The notes under the pieces were generated by a model. The model was not told the origin of the DNA, did not search any database, and saw only the letters and a list, made by a program, of their open reading frames with translations. This document shows positions 1 to 7,361 of a stretch of DNA of 36,848 bases, in pieces. The translations under genes were made by a program, and so were the position numbers. Origin of the DNA: Pantoea sp. BAV 3049 (GTDB lineage Bacteria > Pseudomonadota > Gammaproteobacteria > Enterobacterales > Enterobacteriaceae); the NCBI RefSeq assembly GCF_009765445.1, contig NZ_WHOY01000031.1, forward strand, positions 517,547 to 554,394, in the 5' to 3' direction. Within the stretch, counting starts at the first letter, position 1. Every line of letters starts with the position of its first letter.

Positions 1-153
1 TACCGGGAGTGGTGGGCCTCCAGGTGGCGAAGATTGATTTTTCCTGACGTTGTCAGTTTGGCACCCTACTAAAGCCGACGATGGAGTGGAGAGCTTTTTT
101 CTCCACTTCTTCATAAGGGGGCTAGTTTTACGTTAAACAGAATGAGGTGATAT
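1..153. other. Left edge of window; no assignable gene
   Basis: No gene can be assigned here. All three plus-strand frames close early, with stops near positions 36, 45 and 72, so at most 11 to 23 codons of an upstream gene could be present. The peptides are too short to recognise. By context an upstream type VI secretion gene is likely, because the next four genes belong to that system. A GAGGTG ribosome-binding sequence for the PAAR gene lies just before position 154. Confidence 0.4.
85..107 (+). terminator. Hairpin upstream of the PAAR gene, possible terminator
   Basis: An 8-bp perfect inverted repeat (AGTGGAGA at 85-92 and TCTCCACT at 100-107) encloses a T-rich loop. The T-run sits inside the loop and not after the stem, so this is not a canonical intrinsic terminator. 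It may separate the PAAR-tagK-tagJ-tssE group from whatever lies upstream. Confidence 0.3.
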
Positions 154-423
154 ATGTCACAACCTGCAGCCAGATTAGGCGATGCAACGGGGCATGGTGG
201 AGCACTCGTCAGTGGCTCCGGCAATGTTTTTATTAATGGATTACCCGCCGGTGCCGTAGGGCTCAGCGTGGCACCCTGCGCACTGTTACACGGTGCCGCT
301 CCGGTGGCTTGTGGATCGGGTACCGTCTTTATCAATGGTTGCCCTGCGGCAAGGCTTGGCGATGTGACCGGTTGCGGTGCGCCAATTTGCAGCGGTTCTG
401 GCGATGTATTTATTGGTAACTGA
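154..423 (+). CDS. PAAR-domain type VI secretion spike-tip protein
   Basis: This 89-residue protein consists of a single PAAR domain, which folds into a small cone that caps the VgrG trimer and sharpens the type VI secretion spike. The family motif PAARLGD occurs near the start (residues 4-10) and again in the second half (around residue 67). Each copy is followed by glycine-rich strands ending in VFI(N/G), the usual internal repeat. The length is typical of a minimal PAAR protein, and no effector extension is attached, so any cargo would be separate or bound to VgrG. The start is supported by GAGGTG a few bases upstream. It lies 3 nt before tagK, in an apparent operon with tagJ and tssE. The family assignment is confident; which VgrG it caps cannot be seen. 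Confidence 0.92.
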   Translation: MSQPAARLGDATGHGGALVSGSGNVFINGLPAGAVGLSVAPCALLHGAAPVACGSGTVFINGCPAARLGDVTGCGAPICSGSGDVFIGN

Positions 424-426
424 ATC

Positions 427-1272
427 ATGCAACTGTTAATGACCTGGCCTGATACTCAGCTGGTTTTCAATCTTGCAGAGTCTTACACCTTTAAAAATGC
501 GGCCTGTTTCAGTGTGCGGCAGGGAACATTTGGGACGCCGTTACCGCAGGATAAAAACAACGTTGTTTATTTTTACACTGCTGCTGTCGGGCCGGTCATT
601 TTCAATGACTGCGAAGAGTTTATCTGCTTAATTGATGGTCATGAACTTGAGCGCGGACAGGCACACTCTCTGCGTTTTGGGGCCGTTATTCAGCTGGGTC
701 AGTTCACGTTTGAAGTGACGCTGGGCGATGAAACGGCTGCCCATGATGACATGCTTCACAGCTTGCTTAATGTGCATTCTGCGGAGGAAAAAGCCAGTCT
801 GATCGTCCCGGAACTGGAGGATATTTTGCCTAATGGCGGCCATTATACCGGCGATCTTCGTTATTTTAACGATGCCGTAAAGGGCGCTGAGGCAGAAAAA
901 GATATCCTGAAAAAACTTGAAGTTGAGTACAAAAAATTCCTCATTTGGGGTGAGCAAAACAGGAAGTTTTTTGACGAGAATCCTGAGCTTAATAACAAAC
1001 TTTCCGGTAGCGATCACTATTTTGATGCGATCAGAGACGAGATGAAAACCCGGACCCTGACAGAGTGCATTATCGAAGCGCCTTCACTGATCGATGAAGT
1101 CTGGAAGGAGATGAATATGATGGACTCCTATGACGACCTGCTGGGTGAGGAAGAGAAGCTGGATATCCTCAAATCTCTGGCCCCGGAAAATATCTCCTCA
1201 AGAGAGAAAAAACATGTACCGGAGCTGGTGTTCCACGATCTGTACAAAACAGGGCTGGACAGCCTTTATTAA
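427..1272 (+). CDS. tagK: Type VI secretion accessory protein TagK (FHA-like N-terminus)
   Basis: A 281-residue protein that I recognise as TagK-like, a poorly characterised accessory of some type VI secretion clusters. The first 100 or so residues are strand-rich, with glycines and an LRFG...IQLG pattern resembling an FHA or FHA-like sandwich. Residues from about 140 onward are charged and helical, rich in Lys and Glu. There is no signal peptide or membrane segment, so it is probably cytoplasmic. It begins 3 nt after the PAAR stop and is followed after 23 nt by tagJ, which suggests co-transcription. FHA modules in other type VI systems read threonine phosphorylation, but I see no kinase or phosphatase gene in this window, so a regulatory role is inference. 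A scaffold function is equally possible. Confidence 0.7.
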   Translation: MQLLMTWPDTQLVFNLAESYTFKNAACFSVRQGTFGTPLPQDKNNVVYFYTAAVGPVIFNDCEEFICLIDGHELERGQAHSLRFGAVIQLGQFTFEVTLGDETAAHDDMLHSLLNVHSAEEKASLIVPELEDILPNGGHYTGDLRYFNDAVKGAEAEKDILKKLEVEYKKFLIWGEQNRKFFDENPELNNKLSGSDHYFDAIRDEMKTRTLTECIIEAPSLIDEVWKEMNMMDSYDDLLGEEEKLDILKSLAPENISSREKKHVPELVFHDLYKTGLDSLY

Positions 1273-1295
1273 TTAACCACGGAAAGGATTATAAA

Positions 1296-2093
1296 ATGAC
1301 TGAAGCTTCTTCATTAACTGAAGTATTAAAGACCTCACAGCTTAGCGATGTTCTTGCGGATGTTCTGGTTCGGGTTAAAACGAAACCGGAAGATATCGCA
1401 CTGAGAAAAACTCTGTTCAAACTGTACTGCATTGAAGGCCTGTGGGAAAAAGCCCTGATGCAGCTGCAGACCATTGAACTGATCGATGATAATGCTCAAA
1501 AAGAGACCGAGCTCTATAAAAACCTCGTGTTCAGTGAGCTGGTCAGGGAGAGCGTGCTGGCGGGCGAACGTACCGCTGGCCTGTTGGATGAGTCGTCACC
1601 TGAGTGGATGTCAATGCTGCTTCAGGCCAACAAGCTGCACACTCAAAAGGAACACGAACAGTCTGAAGCTTTGCGTGCTCAGGCATTCGAGCTGGCGCCT
1701 GAAACGGCCGGTAAGGGTGAAATCACCGGTGCATTTAACTGGATCGCCGACAGTGACGGCCGTCTCGGCCCGGTCTGTGAGTTTGTCAGCGCGGGCGGCT
1801 ATCGTCAGGTGCCTTATTCCGTCATTCAGCTGATGACTGTGCCTCAACCAAAAGATTTGCTGGATCTGATCTGGGCACCGGCTCATATCAAGGTGAATAA
1901 CGAGTTCTATTATGGCTATATTCCGGCCCGCTATCCCGTCACGCCAGATGCAGAACAAAAACTGAAGCTGGGTACAGTGACCGAATGGGTTCAGGAGTCA
2001 GATATTTTCTCTACCGGTATGGGCAGGAAAATGCTGATCACCGATCGGGGCGAATTCTCGTTGCTTGAAGTGACAGAAATCACCTTTGCATAA
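1296..2093 (+). CDS. tagJ: Type VI secretion accessory protein TagJ/ImpE
   Basis: A 265-residue protein of the ImpE/TagJ family. Residues 1-130 form TPR-like helical hairpins, and the C-terminal half carries the family pattern of short hydrophobic strands with Asp-Leu-Leu-Asp-Leu-Ile-Trp near residues 188-194 and a Tyr-rich YYGYIPARYP stretch near 210. In Pseudomonas the homologue binds the sheath protein TssB and the ClpV disassembly ATPase, so a role in sheath recycling is likely, though it is dispensable in many systems. The gene sits between tagK and tssE, the usual kind of neighbourhood. An alternative-frame ORF inside it is a shadow. There is a GGAAAGGA ribosome-binding sequence before the ATG. 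Confidence 0.85.
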   Translation: MTEASSLTEVLKTSQLSDVLADVLVRVKTKPEDIALRKTLFKLYCIEGLWEKALMQLQTIELIDDNAQKETELYKNLVFSELVRESVLAGERTAGLLDESSPEWMSMLLQANKLHTQKEHEQSEALRAQAFELAPETAGKGEITGAFNWIADSDGRLGPVCEFVSAGGYRQVPYSVIQLMTVPQPKDLLDLIWAPAHIKVNNEFYYGYIPARYPVTPDAEQKLKLGTVTEWVQESDIFSTGMGRKMLITDRGEFSLLEVTEITFA

Positions 2094-2104
2094 CGGAGCA
2101 GGAC

Positions 2105-2596
2105 ATGGATAAGAAGCAGCATTATCTGCCGACGCTGTTTGAAAGGTTGCTGGACGACGAGCCTAAAAAACAGCTGGAAAATTATGATGCCTTTCATTTT
2201 GATGGAAGAAAGATGCGCGCTATTGTTCAGCAGGATATTTCCTCTTTGCTGAATAATACCAATATCGAAGATCGACTGGATGAACACCGCCATAAGGCTG
2301 TTTGTAGTTCAGTCATGAACTACGGTATCGGTGCGCTGGCAGGCAGGTATGCCAATCATCACAACTGGAACATCATTGAGAAAAACATCAGAAATGCGAT
2401 ATTGCGTTTTGAGTCCAGAATTATTCCTGAATCGCTGTTAGTCCGCCCGTTAATTGATAAAGACCATCCGGGTAAAAATGGGATGGTCATTTTTGAAATT
2501 CGCGGGCTGATTGAGTGGCACCCGAATCCCATCGATCTCTGCGTCAGCGGTGTGTATGACGTGGAAACCTCGAAAGTCGATTTAAGAAGTTCCTGA
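2105..2596 (+). CDS. tssE: Type VI secretion baseplate subunit TssE (gp25-like)
   Basis: A 163-residue protein matching the TssE/gp25-like baseplate family, homologous to phage T4 gp25, which nucleates the contractile sheath. The N-terminus carries the LFERLLDDEP-type motif (residues 11-20) found in most TssE proteins. The central part contains SSVMNYGIG (about 69-77), and the C-terminal half contains EIRGLIEWHPNPI, whose paired strands are typical. It starts 11 nt after tagJ. A GC-rich hairpin begins immediately after the stop, so this is probably the last gene of the transcription unit. The rest of the baseplate, sheath, membrane complex and ClpV are not in the window. Confidence 0.9.
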   Translation: MDKKQHYLPTLFERLLDDEPKKQLENYDAFHFDGRKMRAIVQQDISSLLNNTNIEDRLDEHRHKAVCSSVMNYGIGALAGRYANHHNWNIIEKNIRNAILRFESRIIPESLLVRPLIDKDHPGKNGMVIFEIRGLIEWHPNPIDLCVSGVYDVETSKVDLRSS

Positions 2597-2612
2597 GGGC
2601 GGCCTGCCGCCC
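2597..2612 (+). terminator. GC hairpin directly after tssE
   Basis: GGGCGG and CCGCCC form a 6-bp stem around a 4-nt loop starting at the base after the tssE stop. It is followed by CTTCCCCT and not by a clean T-run, so it is a plausible but imperfect terminator ending the type VI group. Confidence 0.4.
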
Positions 2613-2672
2613 CTTCCCCTCAGCGCCTCTCAGTGGTTAAATCACCTTAACCGCATAATCTCAGGAGGCCCT

Positions 2673-3068
2673 GTGCTGCCATCGCAAACCGTCAGTCTGA
2701 CCATTCCCCGTAACTGGCTTGATCTGTACGAAACCATCTGGAAACCTGACTATTTCCCCAAATGGGCCTCTGGCCTCAGTCAGTCCACGCTGGTACAGGA
2801 AGGTCACGTCTGGAAGACGACCGGGCCGGGCGATTCGGTAAAAATCCGCTTCACTGAACACAATCCCTTTGGCGTGATGGACCATTACGTTGATACCGGT
2901 TTTGGCAAAGAAGTGTATATGCCGATGCGGGTAGTGGGAAATGAAGAGGGCGCGGAAGTGTTGATCACCGTCTTCCGCCAGCCGCTGATGTCTGATGAAA
3001 AATTTGCTCAGGATGTGGAGTGGGTGAAGCGCGATCTGCAGGCGTTGCATACGCTGCTGACCACCTGA
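2673..3068 (+). CDS. SRPBCC-family (START-like) protein
   Basis: A 131-residue protein resembling SRPBCC/polyketide-cyclase-like proteins, which form a deep hydrophobic ligand-binding cavity. Features seen are an N-terminal strand with Trp-rich WLDLYETIWKPDYFPKW (residues 15-31), alternating strands with G-D-S-V-K-I-R-F, and a long C-terminal helix from about residue 105 ending in LQALHTLL. The ligand cannot be inferred. The start is GTG, chosen because AGGAGG lies 4 nt upstream and the fold begins there. It is monocistronic by appearance, between the tssE hairpin and a hairpin shared with the convergent lgoD gene. No enzymatic motif is visible, so function is unknown. Confidence 0.7.
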   Translation: MLPSQTVSLTIPRNWLDLYETIWKPDYFPKWASGLSQSTLVQEGHVWKTTGPGDSVKIRFTEHNPFGVMDHYVDTGFGKEVYMPMRVVGNEEGAEVLITVFRQPLMSDEKFAQDVEWVKRDLQALHTLLTT

Positions 3069-3099
3069 GTGGAGGGAAGGCCATCAGTTATTGCGAGCA

Positions 3100-3124
3100 G
3101 CCCCGTTCCGGTGTTGGACGGGGC
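3100..3124. terminator. Hairpin between convergent SRPBCC gene and lgoD
   Basis: GCCCCGT (3100-3106) and ACGGGGC (3118-3124) form a 7-bp GC-rich stem between two converging stop codons. There is no obvious T-run on either side. It could end transcription in both directions. Confidence 0.45.
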
Positions 3125-3133
3125 AGTCGCTGA

Positions 3134-4156
3134 TTAAAAGTGGATCACCCCTTTAATCAGCTCGCGATTATTGATCACCTGCGATTCAAAACTTTCTGCC
3201 AGGCTGGCAAACTCAAAGCGCCGGTTGAGCATCATCCCGGCGCTGATTTTGCCTGTAGCCATCAGATGGGCCACTCTGGCAAAGTCTTCGTGGGTGGCGT
3301 TGCGGCTGCCCATCAGCGTGGTTTCTTTCTTGTGGAACTCGATATCCGCAATCTGGATATCCCCTTTGTGTAGCCCAACAAACACAATGCTGCCGCCGTG
3401 ACCAATCAGTTTCACCGCGTTATTCATGGCAACCGGGCTGCCGGTGGCATCAATCACCGTTTCCGGCAGACGCCCTGCAAACTGTTCACGCAGCTGCGAC
3501 TCGAAACCCTCTGCGGCAGCATCCAGCGCCTTCAGCCCGAGGTTTTGCACCACATGATCGCGGCGGAACGGGCTGGTATCTGCCACTATCACCCGGGCAC
3601 CCGCCGCACTGGCAATCGCCGCCACGCCCAGACCGATTGGGCCTGCGCCCACCACCAGAACACTGTCATCAGGCTGGACTGCGGCGCGTCTTACCGCATG
3701 AGCGCTGATGGCGAAAGGCTCAATCAGAGCCGCCGCTTCCGGATCCACGTCGGTAACATCCAGCAGATTGCTGGCTGGCACATTCAGGTAGTCACAAAAT
3801 CCGCCGTCCTGATGTACGCCGATCACTGAAATTTTCTCGCAGCAGTTGGTTTTGCCGCTTTCACAAGCCGGGCAGATGCCGCAGGAAAGATAAGGGATGA
3901 CCGAAACTCGTTGTCCAACGCGGAACTGACTGACGCCTGGCCCCAGCGCCACCACTTCCCCGCACAGCTCATGCCCCAGCACGCGGGGATAGCTGAAGAA
4001 GGGCTGATTGCCTGCCCAGGCATGGATATCGGTGCCGCAGATCCCGGCGGTGATCATCTTCAGCTGCGCTTCCCCGGCGGCGGGTTCACTCCTGGCACGC
4101 TGCTGATAAAGCATCTCTTTCGGCTGCTGGCACACCAGCGTCGTCATCATGGTCAT
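3134..4156 (-). CDS. lgoD: L-galactonate-5-dehydrogenase, zinc-dependent
   Basis: A 340-residue medium-chain zinc alcohol dehydrogenase that closely resembles E. coli LgoD (YjjN), which oxidises L-galactonate to D-tagaturonate with NAD. The catalytic zinc site is visible as GICGTDIHAW (Cys near 39) and GHELCGE (His-Glu near 62-63). The structural zinc site has four cysteines in C-x2-C-x2-C-x6-to-8-CC form around 92-106. The Rossmann motif VVGAGPIGLG is near 168-177, and the long stretch around NCCEKISVIGVHQDGGF is nearly identical to my memory of the E. coli protein. The start has GGAG about 6 nt upstream; a second in-frame Met lies two codons later. It is divergent from lgoR, with 136 nt between them, where LgoR control is expected. 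Confidence 0.9.
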   Translation of the reverse strand: MTMMTTLVCQQPKEMLYQQRARSEPAAGEAQLKMITAGICGTDIHAWAGNQPFFSYPRVLGHELCGEVVALGPGVSQFRVGQRVSVIPYLSCGICPACESGKTNCCEKISVIGVHQDGGFCDYLNVPASNLLDVTDVDPEAAALIEPFAISAHAVRRAAVQPDDSVLVVGAGPIGLGVAAIASAAGARVIVADTSPFRRDHVVQNLGLKALDAAAEGFESQLREQFAGRLPETVIDATGSPVAMNNAVKLIGHGGSIVFVGLHKGDIQIADIEFHKKETTLMGSRNATHEDFARVAHLMATGKISAGMMLNRRFEFASLAESFESQVINNRELIKGVIHF

Positions 4157-4260
4157 GGTCGTTCTCCGTTGTGATGCCTGATTTATGGGCTAAACCGGGG
4201 GGAAGGCGCAGAGGCTGGCGGCGATTTTGTGACTGAGCGCGGCTTTCGCGGGACAGAATT

Positions 4261-4282
4261 GGTTTTTAATAGATAAAAAACC
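4261..4282. promoter_or_regulatory. Inverted repeat just before lgoR, possible LgoR operator
   Basis: GGTTTTT (4261-4267) and AAAAACC (4276-4282) are perfect 7-bp arms around an 8-nt AT-rich centre, ending at the AGGAG ribosome-binding sequence of lgoR. The position between the divergent lgoD and lgoR genes fits an autoregulatory operator. An alternative is an RNA hairpin that limits lgoR translation. A loosely similar AACCAATAAAAAACAG stretch lies upstream of lgoT near 5230-5246. Confidence 0.45.
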
Positions 4283-4292
4283 AGGAGACGCC

Positions 4293-5198
4293 ATGAGCCG
4301 CACGCAAAATCTTCGCCATAACGTGGTCAATCAGATGCTGGAAGGTATCAGCCGCCAGCACATCCGCTCACCGTTGCCGCCACAGGCCGCTCTGGCTGAA
4401 ATGTTTAACGTCAGCCGGACAACCGTGCGGCATACGCTGGCGCATCTGCATGAACGGGGCGTGCTGAACAAGGTGAACGATCAATATCTGATTGTGCGGC
4501 CACCTGCGGAGGATGACGGGTTTGATGCGGTCAGCTCGTCGCTGGAAGTGCAGTCGCAACAGTTTGAGCAGGCATTCTTTCAGATGATAAACCAGCGAGT
4601 GCTGCGGGCTGGCGAGAGCATCTCTGAGCTGCAGCTGGCTCAGCAGGTTGGCGTCAGTCCGGTGGTGGTGCGGGAATTCTTGTTGCGCTTCAGCCGTTAC
4701 AACCTGATTGAAAGCGTGCGGCGAGGCCACTGGCTGATGAAAAAATTTGAGCAGCGTTATGCCGAAAAGCTGTTCGAGCTGCGGGAAATGCTGGAAACGC
4801 ATGGACTGAACCGCTTTATGAATCTGCCCTCTGACGACAAGCGCTGGATCAAGGCTCGTGATTTGCTGAGCCGCCATCGGGAGATGCGCGACACCATTGC
4901 CAGCAGTTACCGGATGTTTGCGCAGCTGGATCGTGAGATGCATCAGCTGATCCTTTCGGCCGCCGACAACCCCTTTATCGATCAGTCGCTGGAAATTATT
5001 TCGGTCATTTTTCACTCTCACTATCAATGGGACGAGAGCGATCTTAAGCAGCGCAATATCGTCGCGCTGGAGGAGCATATGGCGATCCTCACTGCGATTA
5101 TCAGCCGCAACGATGTGGAAGCCCATTGCGAATTGCACCGCCACCTCACCACCGCGAAGCAGTCGATGATCCGCTCCATTAATCAGTACAGTGACTGA
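4293..5198 (+). CDS. lgoR: GntR-family regulator of L-galactonate genes
   Basis: A 301-residue GntR-family regulator placed between lgoD and lgoT, matching the position and size of E. coli LgoR (YjjM). Residues 1-70 look like a winged helix (AALAEMFNVSRTTVRHTLAHL, a GntR-type recognition helix). Residues about 90-150 contain a second GntR-like helix-turn-helix (LAQQVGVSPVVVREFLLRFS). The C-terminal 150 residues are all-helical with His and Asp positions typical of an FCD ligand-binding domain. Having two winged-helix-like segments in tandem is unusual for FCD regulators. The start follows AGGAG by 5 nt. It is likely to respond to L-galactonate or tagaturonate and to repress lgoD and lgoT. The gene name rests on synteny and the overall match. 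Confidence 0.8.
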   Translation: MSRTQNLRHNVVNQMLEGISRQHIRSPLPPQAALAEMFNVSRTTVRHTLAHLHERGVLNKVNDQYLIVRPPAEDDGFDAVSSSLEVQSQQFEQAFFQMINQRVLRAGESISELQLAQQVGVSPVVVREFLLRFSRYNLIESVRRGHWLMKKFEQRYAEKLFELREMLETHGLNRFMNLPSDDKRWIKARDLLSRHREMRDTIASSYRMFAQLDREMHQLILSAADNPFIDQSLEIISVIFHSHYQWDESDLKQRNIVALEEHMAILTAIISRNDVEAHCELHRHLTTAKQSMIRSINQYSD

Positions 5199-5375
5199 GA
5201 TCCCGCTTTTGGCCACACATGGCGATAAAGAACCAATAAAAAACAGTAAACCGCAATCTGTCGCACGGAACAGCAACATGATTACTACGTGAAATTAACA
5301 CGACTATTACTCTGAGCGGGACATCTTCACCGCCTGTGGCGGCTTAACAGATCACCTGACACTGGGGAGTGCCTT

Positions 5376-6734
5376 ATGAGTAACAGCCCGATTGTGACTG
5401 GCAGCGGCAGCGATATTGCTGCCGGCAACGATCCAGTCGATATCGTACCCGCACAGGGTACGCTGATCCGCTCAGTCCGCATCAAGCGTGTGCAAACCAC
5501 AGCGATGATTTTGCTGTTTCTGGCAGCGATTATTAATTATCTCGACCGCAGTTCGCTCTCCGTCGCCAACACCACGATCCGTGGAGATATGGGGCTGAAC
5601 GCCACCGAAATCGGGTTGTTGCTGTCCGCGTTCTCACTGGCCTATGGTATCGCTCAGCTCCCCTGCGGGACGCTGCTGGACCGTAAAGGCCCGCGTATTA
5701 TGCTCGGCATCGGCATGTTGATCTGGTCCTGTTTCCAGGCGTTGTCCGGACTGGTGCATAATTTCACGCAGTTTATCCTGGTGCGTATCGGGCTCGGAAT
5801 TGGTGAAGCGCCGATGAACCCGTGCGGCGTGAAGGTCATTAACGACTGGTTCAATATCAAAGAGCGTGGCATGCCGATGGGCTTTTTCAACGCGGCTTCG
5901 ATGATTGGACTGGCTGTGAGCCCGCCGATACTGGCAGCTATGATGCTGTCGATGGGCTGGCGCGCAATGTTTGTCACCATCGGTATTCTGGGCATTTTCC
6001 TGTCGGTGGGCTGGTATACGCTTTACCGCAACCGCGACAATAAAACGCTGACCAGGGAAGAAGTTAACTATCTGGATGCGGGCAGCGTTCGGGCACGCCA
6101 GGAAAAGATGAGCATGAAGGAGTGGCGCGGCCTGTTTAAGAACCGCACTATGTGGGGAATGATGATCGGCTTCAGCGGCATTAACTATACCGCATGGCTG
6201 TACCTGGCCTGGCTGCCGGGATATCTGCAGACCACTTATCATCTGGATTTGAAAGCCACCGGCTGGCTGACGGCGATCCCGTTCCTGTTCGGTGCAGCGG
6301 GTATGCTGCTGAATGGCTATGTGGTGGATGCGCTGGTGCGTCGTGGGATGGAGCCGGTGAAAACCCGTAAAATCTGTATCGTGGCCGGGATGCTGTTCTC
6401 CGCGGCCTTTACTGCGGTTGTGGTGCAGGCAACTACCACTTCGATGGCGGTGGTGTTGATTGGTATGGCGCTGTTCTGTATCCACTTTGCCGGTACGTCC
6501 TGCTGGGGGCTGATCCACGTGAATGTGACCTCGCGGATGACGGCATCTGTGGGGAGCATCCAGAACTTTGCCAGCTTTATTTTCGCGTCGTTTGCGCCGG
6601 TGCTGACTGGCTGGATCCTCGATAAAACCGGTTCTTTCAGTATGGCGCTGACGCTGTGTGCCTGTGTGACGGTGCTGGGTGCCTTGTCCTATCTGTTTAT
6701 CGTTCGTGACCCGATTGTGGATGCAGTGGAATGA
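5376..6734 (+). CDS. lgoT: L-galactonate MFS transporter
   Basis: A 452-residue major facilitator transporter of the anion:cation symporter group with twelve predicted membrane helices. It closely resembles E. coli LgoT (YjjL), the L-galactonate:proton symporter: the segments INYLDRSSLSVANTTIR, AYGIAQLPCGTLLDRKGPR and GIGEAPMNPCGVKVINDWF match the remembered E. coli protein almost residue for residue. The N-terminal 35 residues are hydrophilic and cytoplasmic. The first helix contains the NYLDR motif common to hexonate and hexuronate transporters. GGGGAG is a good ribosome-binding site 6 nt before the ATG. The 177-nt gap after lgoR suggests a promoter of its own, and a short CCGCC-GGCGG hairpin lies in the leader. 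Together with lgoD it provides uptake and the first oxidation step; later enzymes are not in the window. Confidence 0.9.
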   Translation: MSNSPIVTGSGSDIAAGNDPVDIVPAQGTLIRSVRIKRVQTTAMILLFLAAIINYLDRSSLSVANTTIRGDMGLNATEIGLLLSAFSLAYGIAQLPCGTLLDRKGPRIMLGIGMLIWSCFQALSGLVHNFTQFILVRIGLGIGEAPMNPCGVKVINDWFNIKERGMPMGFFNAASMIGLAVSPPILAAMMLSMGWRAMFVTIGILGIFLSVGWYTLYRNRDNKTLTREEVNYLDAGSVRARQEKMSMKEWRGLFKNRTMWGMMIGFSGINYTAWLYLAWLPGYLQTTYHLDLKATGWLTAIPFLFGAAGMLLNGYVVDALVRRGMEPVKTRKICIVAGMLFSAAFTAVVVQATTTSMAVVLIGMALFCIHFAGTSCWGLIHVNVTSRMTASVGSIQNFASFIFASFAPVLTGWILDKTGSFSMALTLCACVTVLGALSYLFIVRDPIVDAVE

Positions 6735-6753
6735 TTGCTGGTGCGTGGTACAG

Positions 6754-6775
6754 CCTCTGCGATTAGAGGTATAAT
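6754..6775 (+). promoter_or_regulatory. Consensus -10 box for yaiL, preceded by a small hairpin
   Basis: TATAAT at 6770-6775 is a perfect -10 hexamer about 33 nt before the yaiL start. No good -35 hexamer is seen at the correct spacing. Immediately upstream, CCTCT (6754-6758) and AGAGG (6765-6769) can pair, which might be the end of the lgoT transcript or a binding site. Confidence 0.45.
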
Positions 6776-6808
6776 CCCACGCATTATTCAACGGGTTCAG
6801 AAGCGAAC

Positions 6809-7348
6809 ATGACAAAACTTACCTTACAAGAGCAGATGCTTAAAGCTGGATTAGTGACCAGCAAAAAGATGGAAAAAGTGCAGAGAACGGCCAAAAAATC
6901 ACGGGTTCAGGCTCGTGAGGCAAGAGAGGCGGTGGAAGAAAATAAAAAAGCGCAGCTTGAGCGCGATAAACAGCTAAGCGATCAACAAAAACAAGCTGCT
7001 CTGTCGAAAGAATATAAAGCTCAGGTGAAGCAGCTCATTGAAATGAACAAGGTCGTTATTTCAAAAGGCGAGATTGATTTTAATTTCACAGACCATAATC
7101 TGATTAAAAAAATAGCGGTTGATAAGACAACTCAATCCCAGCTAATCAGTGGCCGTCTTGCTATTGCTCGCCTGGTTGAGGGGAATAGCGGAGAGAGCAA
7201 ATATGCTGTTATCCCCGCAATCGTAGCCGATAAAATTGCGCAGCGGGATGCCAACAGCATTGTATTAAACAGCGCACTCAGCCCGGAAGAGGAAAATGAA
7301 GAAGATCCGTATGCCGATTTCAAAGTGCCTGATGACTTGATGTGGTAA
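6809..7348 (+). CDS. yaiL: DUF2058-family nucleoprotein YaiL
   Basis: A 179-residue protein of the DUF2058 family, matching E. coli YaiL, a conserved protein often listed as nucleoprotein/polynucleotide-associated without a proven activity. The first 85 residues are highly charged (Lys, Arg, Glu, Gln) and probably form a long helix or coiled coil, beginning with the family signature TLQEQMLKAGLV. Residues 90-155 form a compact strand-rich part with IDFNFTD, and the tail is acidic (EEENEEDPYADFKVPDDLMW), another family hallmark. It is cytoplasmic and monocistronic, and converges on the RluA-family gene with only 13 nt between the stops. The identification is firm and the function unknown. Confidence 0.88.
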   Translation: MTKLTLQEQMLKAGLVTSKKMEKVQRTAKKSRVQAREAREAVEENKKAQLERDKQLSDQQKQAALSKEYKAQVKQLIEMNKVVISKGEIDFNFTDHNLIKKIAVDKTTQSQLISGRLAIARLVEGNSGESKYAVIPAIVADKIAQRDANSIVLNSALSPEEENEEDPYADFKVPDDLMW

Positions 7349-7361
7349 ATGACTTTTGCTT

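Noticed and set aside
4368..5279. Minus-strand ORF of 303 residues opposite lgoR
   Set aside because: It has no recognisable domain and lgoR on the other strand has clear GntR features and a good ribosome-binding site.
5634..6815. Long minus-strand ORF of 393 residues opposite lgoT
   Set aside because: It is rich in His, Gln, Arg and Thr with no recognisable domain, and it is the complement of a well-conserved transporter gene.
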